From JBECKX01 sp964468475 (lineage in GTDB: Bacteria > Zixibacteria > MSB-5A5 > CAIYYT01): a DNA stretch of 64,000 nt. The number at the start of each line of letters is the position of its first letter. The first letter of the stretch is position 1. The notes beneath the pieces were generated by a model. That model did not search any database and was not told where the DNA came from. It saw only the letters and a program-made list of their open reading frames with translations. The stretch lies in contig CAYXUL010000003.1 of assembly GCA_964468475.1 (NCBI GenBank), positions 1 through 64,000 on the forward strand. The letters are read 5' to 3'. This document shows positions 62,925 to 64,000 of the stretch, piece after piece. A program made the translations under genes and the position numbers.

Positions 62925-64000
62925 TTAGAAATTAAACCCCACCCTTAAGGCAAAATCACGCGTGTCGTAATTCGACAGTTGCCAGGTGAAGTAGGCGCCA
63001 AGGTTGAAGATCCCGAGAAATGGCGTCAGGTTGCCGAGCCCAAAGCCAATTTCGGTGTACGGGCTCCTGGTATTCAGCAGCTTCTCGTCGCCCGCGTTGA
63101 AGGGATGATTGTTGAATTCGGCCAGCATAGCGCCCCCGTAAATATTGAGGGTAAAGGGAATATCTCGCACCAACGGTATGCCCGATTTCTTGAACAGGTA
63201 CTGATCGAAATCGTGACGCAGGTAAAGATAAGCGGTGCGATTTCCGGAGAAATAGTTGGGGCCCAGTGTCTGGAAGCGGCTGGTCTCATCTATCGGTTCT
63301 CCATCAAAAAAGGCGTAGTTGTAGTAGCTCTGCGCCGGGAGGGCTCCCGTGGCGGTACCGGCAAAGAGCCATAACTGGGTTATCCCCATCCCCAGGGTTC
63401 TCTGGCGCCGATAAAGCGAGGTCCAGTAGCGGCGGTAGTTGAAATCACTCCCAAGGATGTCAGGGCTGCTAACCTCCGCGCCAACCGAGAACAGCGTATA
63501 TTGCTCCGCCCTGTATGTACTGATCCTGCCTTTGTTGTTCCAGAGCATTCTGGAATCGTACTGCAGCACCGCCTTACCGGAACGAATCCACCCGTCAGTA
63601 ATATTCGGATTGCCGCGATACGGTTGCGGACCGCCAAACATCGAATAGTTGGTTGACACCGAGAGACTCCGGTAGCGGTGATCATTGACTGAAGTGTGCA
63701 ACATCACATGTCGTACCGGGCTGACGGAGGCGTAAGCGGTCAGGCCGCGCCGCTCATAATAATTCAACGGATCGGTCTTGAAGAAGAGCGCTTCCATAGT
63801 CGGGTTGTAGTCGCTGCCGGTGAGCGTCTTCCAGCGCGTGACTTCACGCAGGTACTCCCCACCAAAACTGAATCGGGCACGGCCGGGGACGTTGTAGCGC
63901 GCGGCAACCTTGTACTGCGGCAGCTTTGAGTCCCAGGCATAACCACCTTTGAGCCAGATATCGGTGTTGGGGACACTGTGCTCAAGATTGAGTTTCAATC
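62925..64000 (-). CDS. Outer-membrane beta-barrel protein, C-terminal part (truncated by window)
   Basis: At least 357 residues, with the 5' end beyond the window edge. The visible part is a large barrel rich in aromatic strands (TDIWLKGGYAWDSKLPQYKVAA, LFFKTDPLNYYERRGLTAYA, WLFAGTATGALP, RHDFDQYLFKKSGIP, LALRVGFNF-like end) and a FGLGNLTPFLGIFNLGAYFTW penultimate region. This recalls the barrel of the DUF5686/carboxypeptidase-regulatory-like proteins of FCB bacteria, but without the N-terminal domain I cannot be sure. No signal peptide can be seen. Confidence 0.65.
   Translation of the reverse strand, partial: LKLNLEHSVPNTDIWLKGGYAWDSKLPQYKVAARYNVPGRARFSFGGEYLREVTRWKTLTGSDYNPTMEALFFKTDPLNYYERRGLTAYASVSPVRHVMLHTSVNDHRYRSLSVSTNYSMFGGPQPYRGNPNITDGWIRSGKAVLQYDSRMLWNNKGRISTYRAEQYTLFSVGAEVSSPDILGSDFNYRRYWTSLYRRQRTLGMGITQLWLFAGTATGALPAQSYYNYAFFDGEPIDETSRFQTLGPNYFSGNRTAYLYLRHDFDQYLFKKSGIPLVRDIPFTLNIYGGAMLAEFNNHPFNAGDEKLLNTRSPYTEIGFGLGNLTPFLGIFNLGAYFTWQLSNYDTRDFALRVGFNF

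Overview
The window reads as a stretch of chromosome from an uncultivated, probably anaerobic, Gram-negative bacterium of the FCB group. I infer Candidatus Zixibacteria or a close relative. The main reason is that four secreted peptidases end in the same duplicated EF-hand (dockerin-like) tail with a YIINYIFGGGPAP core, a tail I associate with that lineage. A NifJ-type pyruvate:ferredoxin oxidoreductase, outer-membrane beta-barrel proteins, lipoproteins and a type IV pilus PilMNO/secretin cluster fit the same picture. The sequence is a scaffold with four runs of exactly 100 N (11089-11188, 35334-35433, 58883-58982, 61711-61810). These look like placeholder gaps, and three of them have repetitive or conserved-domain sequence at their edges. 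No CRISPR array, insertion sequence, prophage or rRNA gene was seen.

Layout. 0-7 kb: thioredoxin reductase and a cobalamin adenosyltransferase (minus strand), then an Rrf2 regulator, dCTP deaminase and nifJ (plus strand). 7-18.6 kb: secreted peptidases of three families (S8, M43-like, M1), each with the dockerin-like tail, interrupted by a type II NADH dehydrogenase and a KamA-family radical SAM enzyme. 18.6-25.3 kb: an accessory-looking block with a 1412-residue kinase/TPR/GAF/sigma54-AAA+/Fis regulator, a small secreted Cys-containing peptide preceded by two RNA hairpins, a compact HTH-WYL-like regulator, and a gene-free stretch that contains a candidate structured RNA. 25.3-35.3 kb: a long housekeeping run on the minus strand (yebC-ruvC-ruvA-ruvB-queA-ispD-ispF-dedA-ddl-M42 peptidase-cysS-tRNA-Thr). 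35.3-38.3 kb: three unrelated small beta-barrel proteins. 38.6-47.3 kb: an EF-G paralogue, an orphan fragment-like flagellar rod protein, a glycosyltransferase, an ornithine-type aminotransferase, a YjbQ protein and an acyl-CoA synthetase. 47.4-55.9 kb: a pilus operon in the order prepilin, pilM, pilN, pilO, AMIN-PilP fusion, secretin, followed by an Ig-repeat lipoprotein. 56-64 kb: another S8 peptidase, a PhaR-like protein, a lone receiver, a nitrilase-family hydrolase, an NtrB-like histidine kinase, a lipoprotein and a truncated outer-membrane protein.

How it fits together. The secreted peptidases, barrels, Ig-repeat lipoprotein and pilus machinery suggest a peptide-degrading, surface-active lifestyle. 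PFOR, a KamA-family enzyme, an aminotransferase and an M42 aminopeptidase fit amino-acid fermentation or assimilation. The least explained parts are the shared peptidase tail (no cohesin partner is visible here), the regulator/small peptide/RNA block at 19-25 kb, and several very small proteins (26, 58, 67 and 84 residues).
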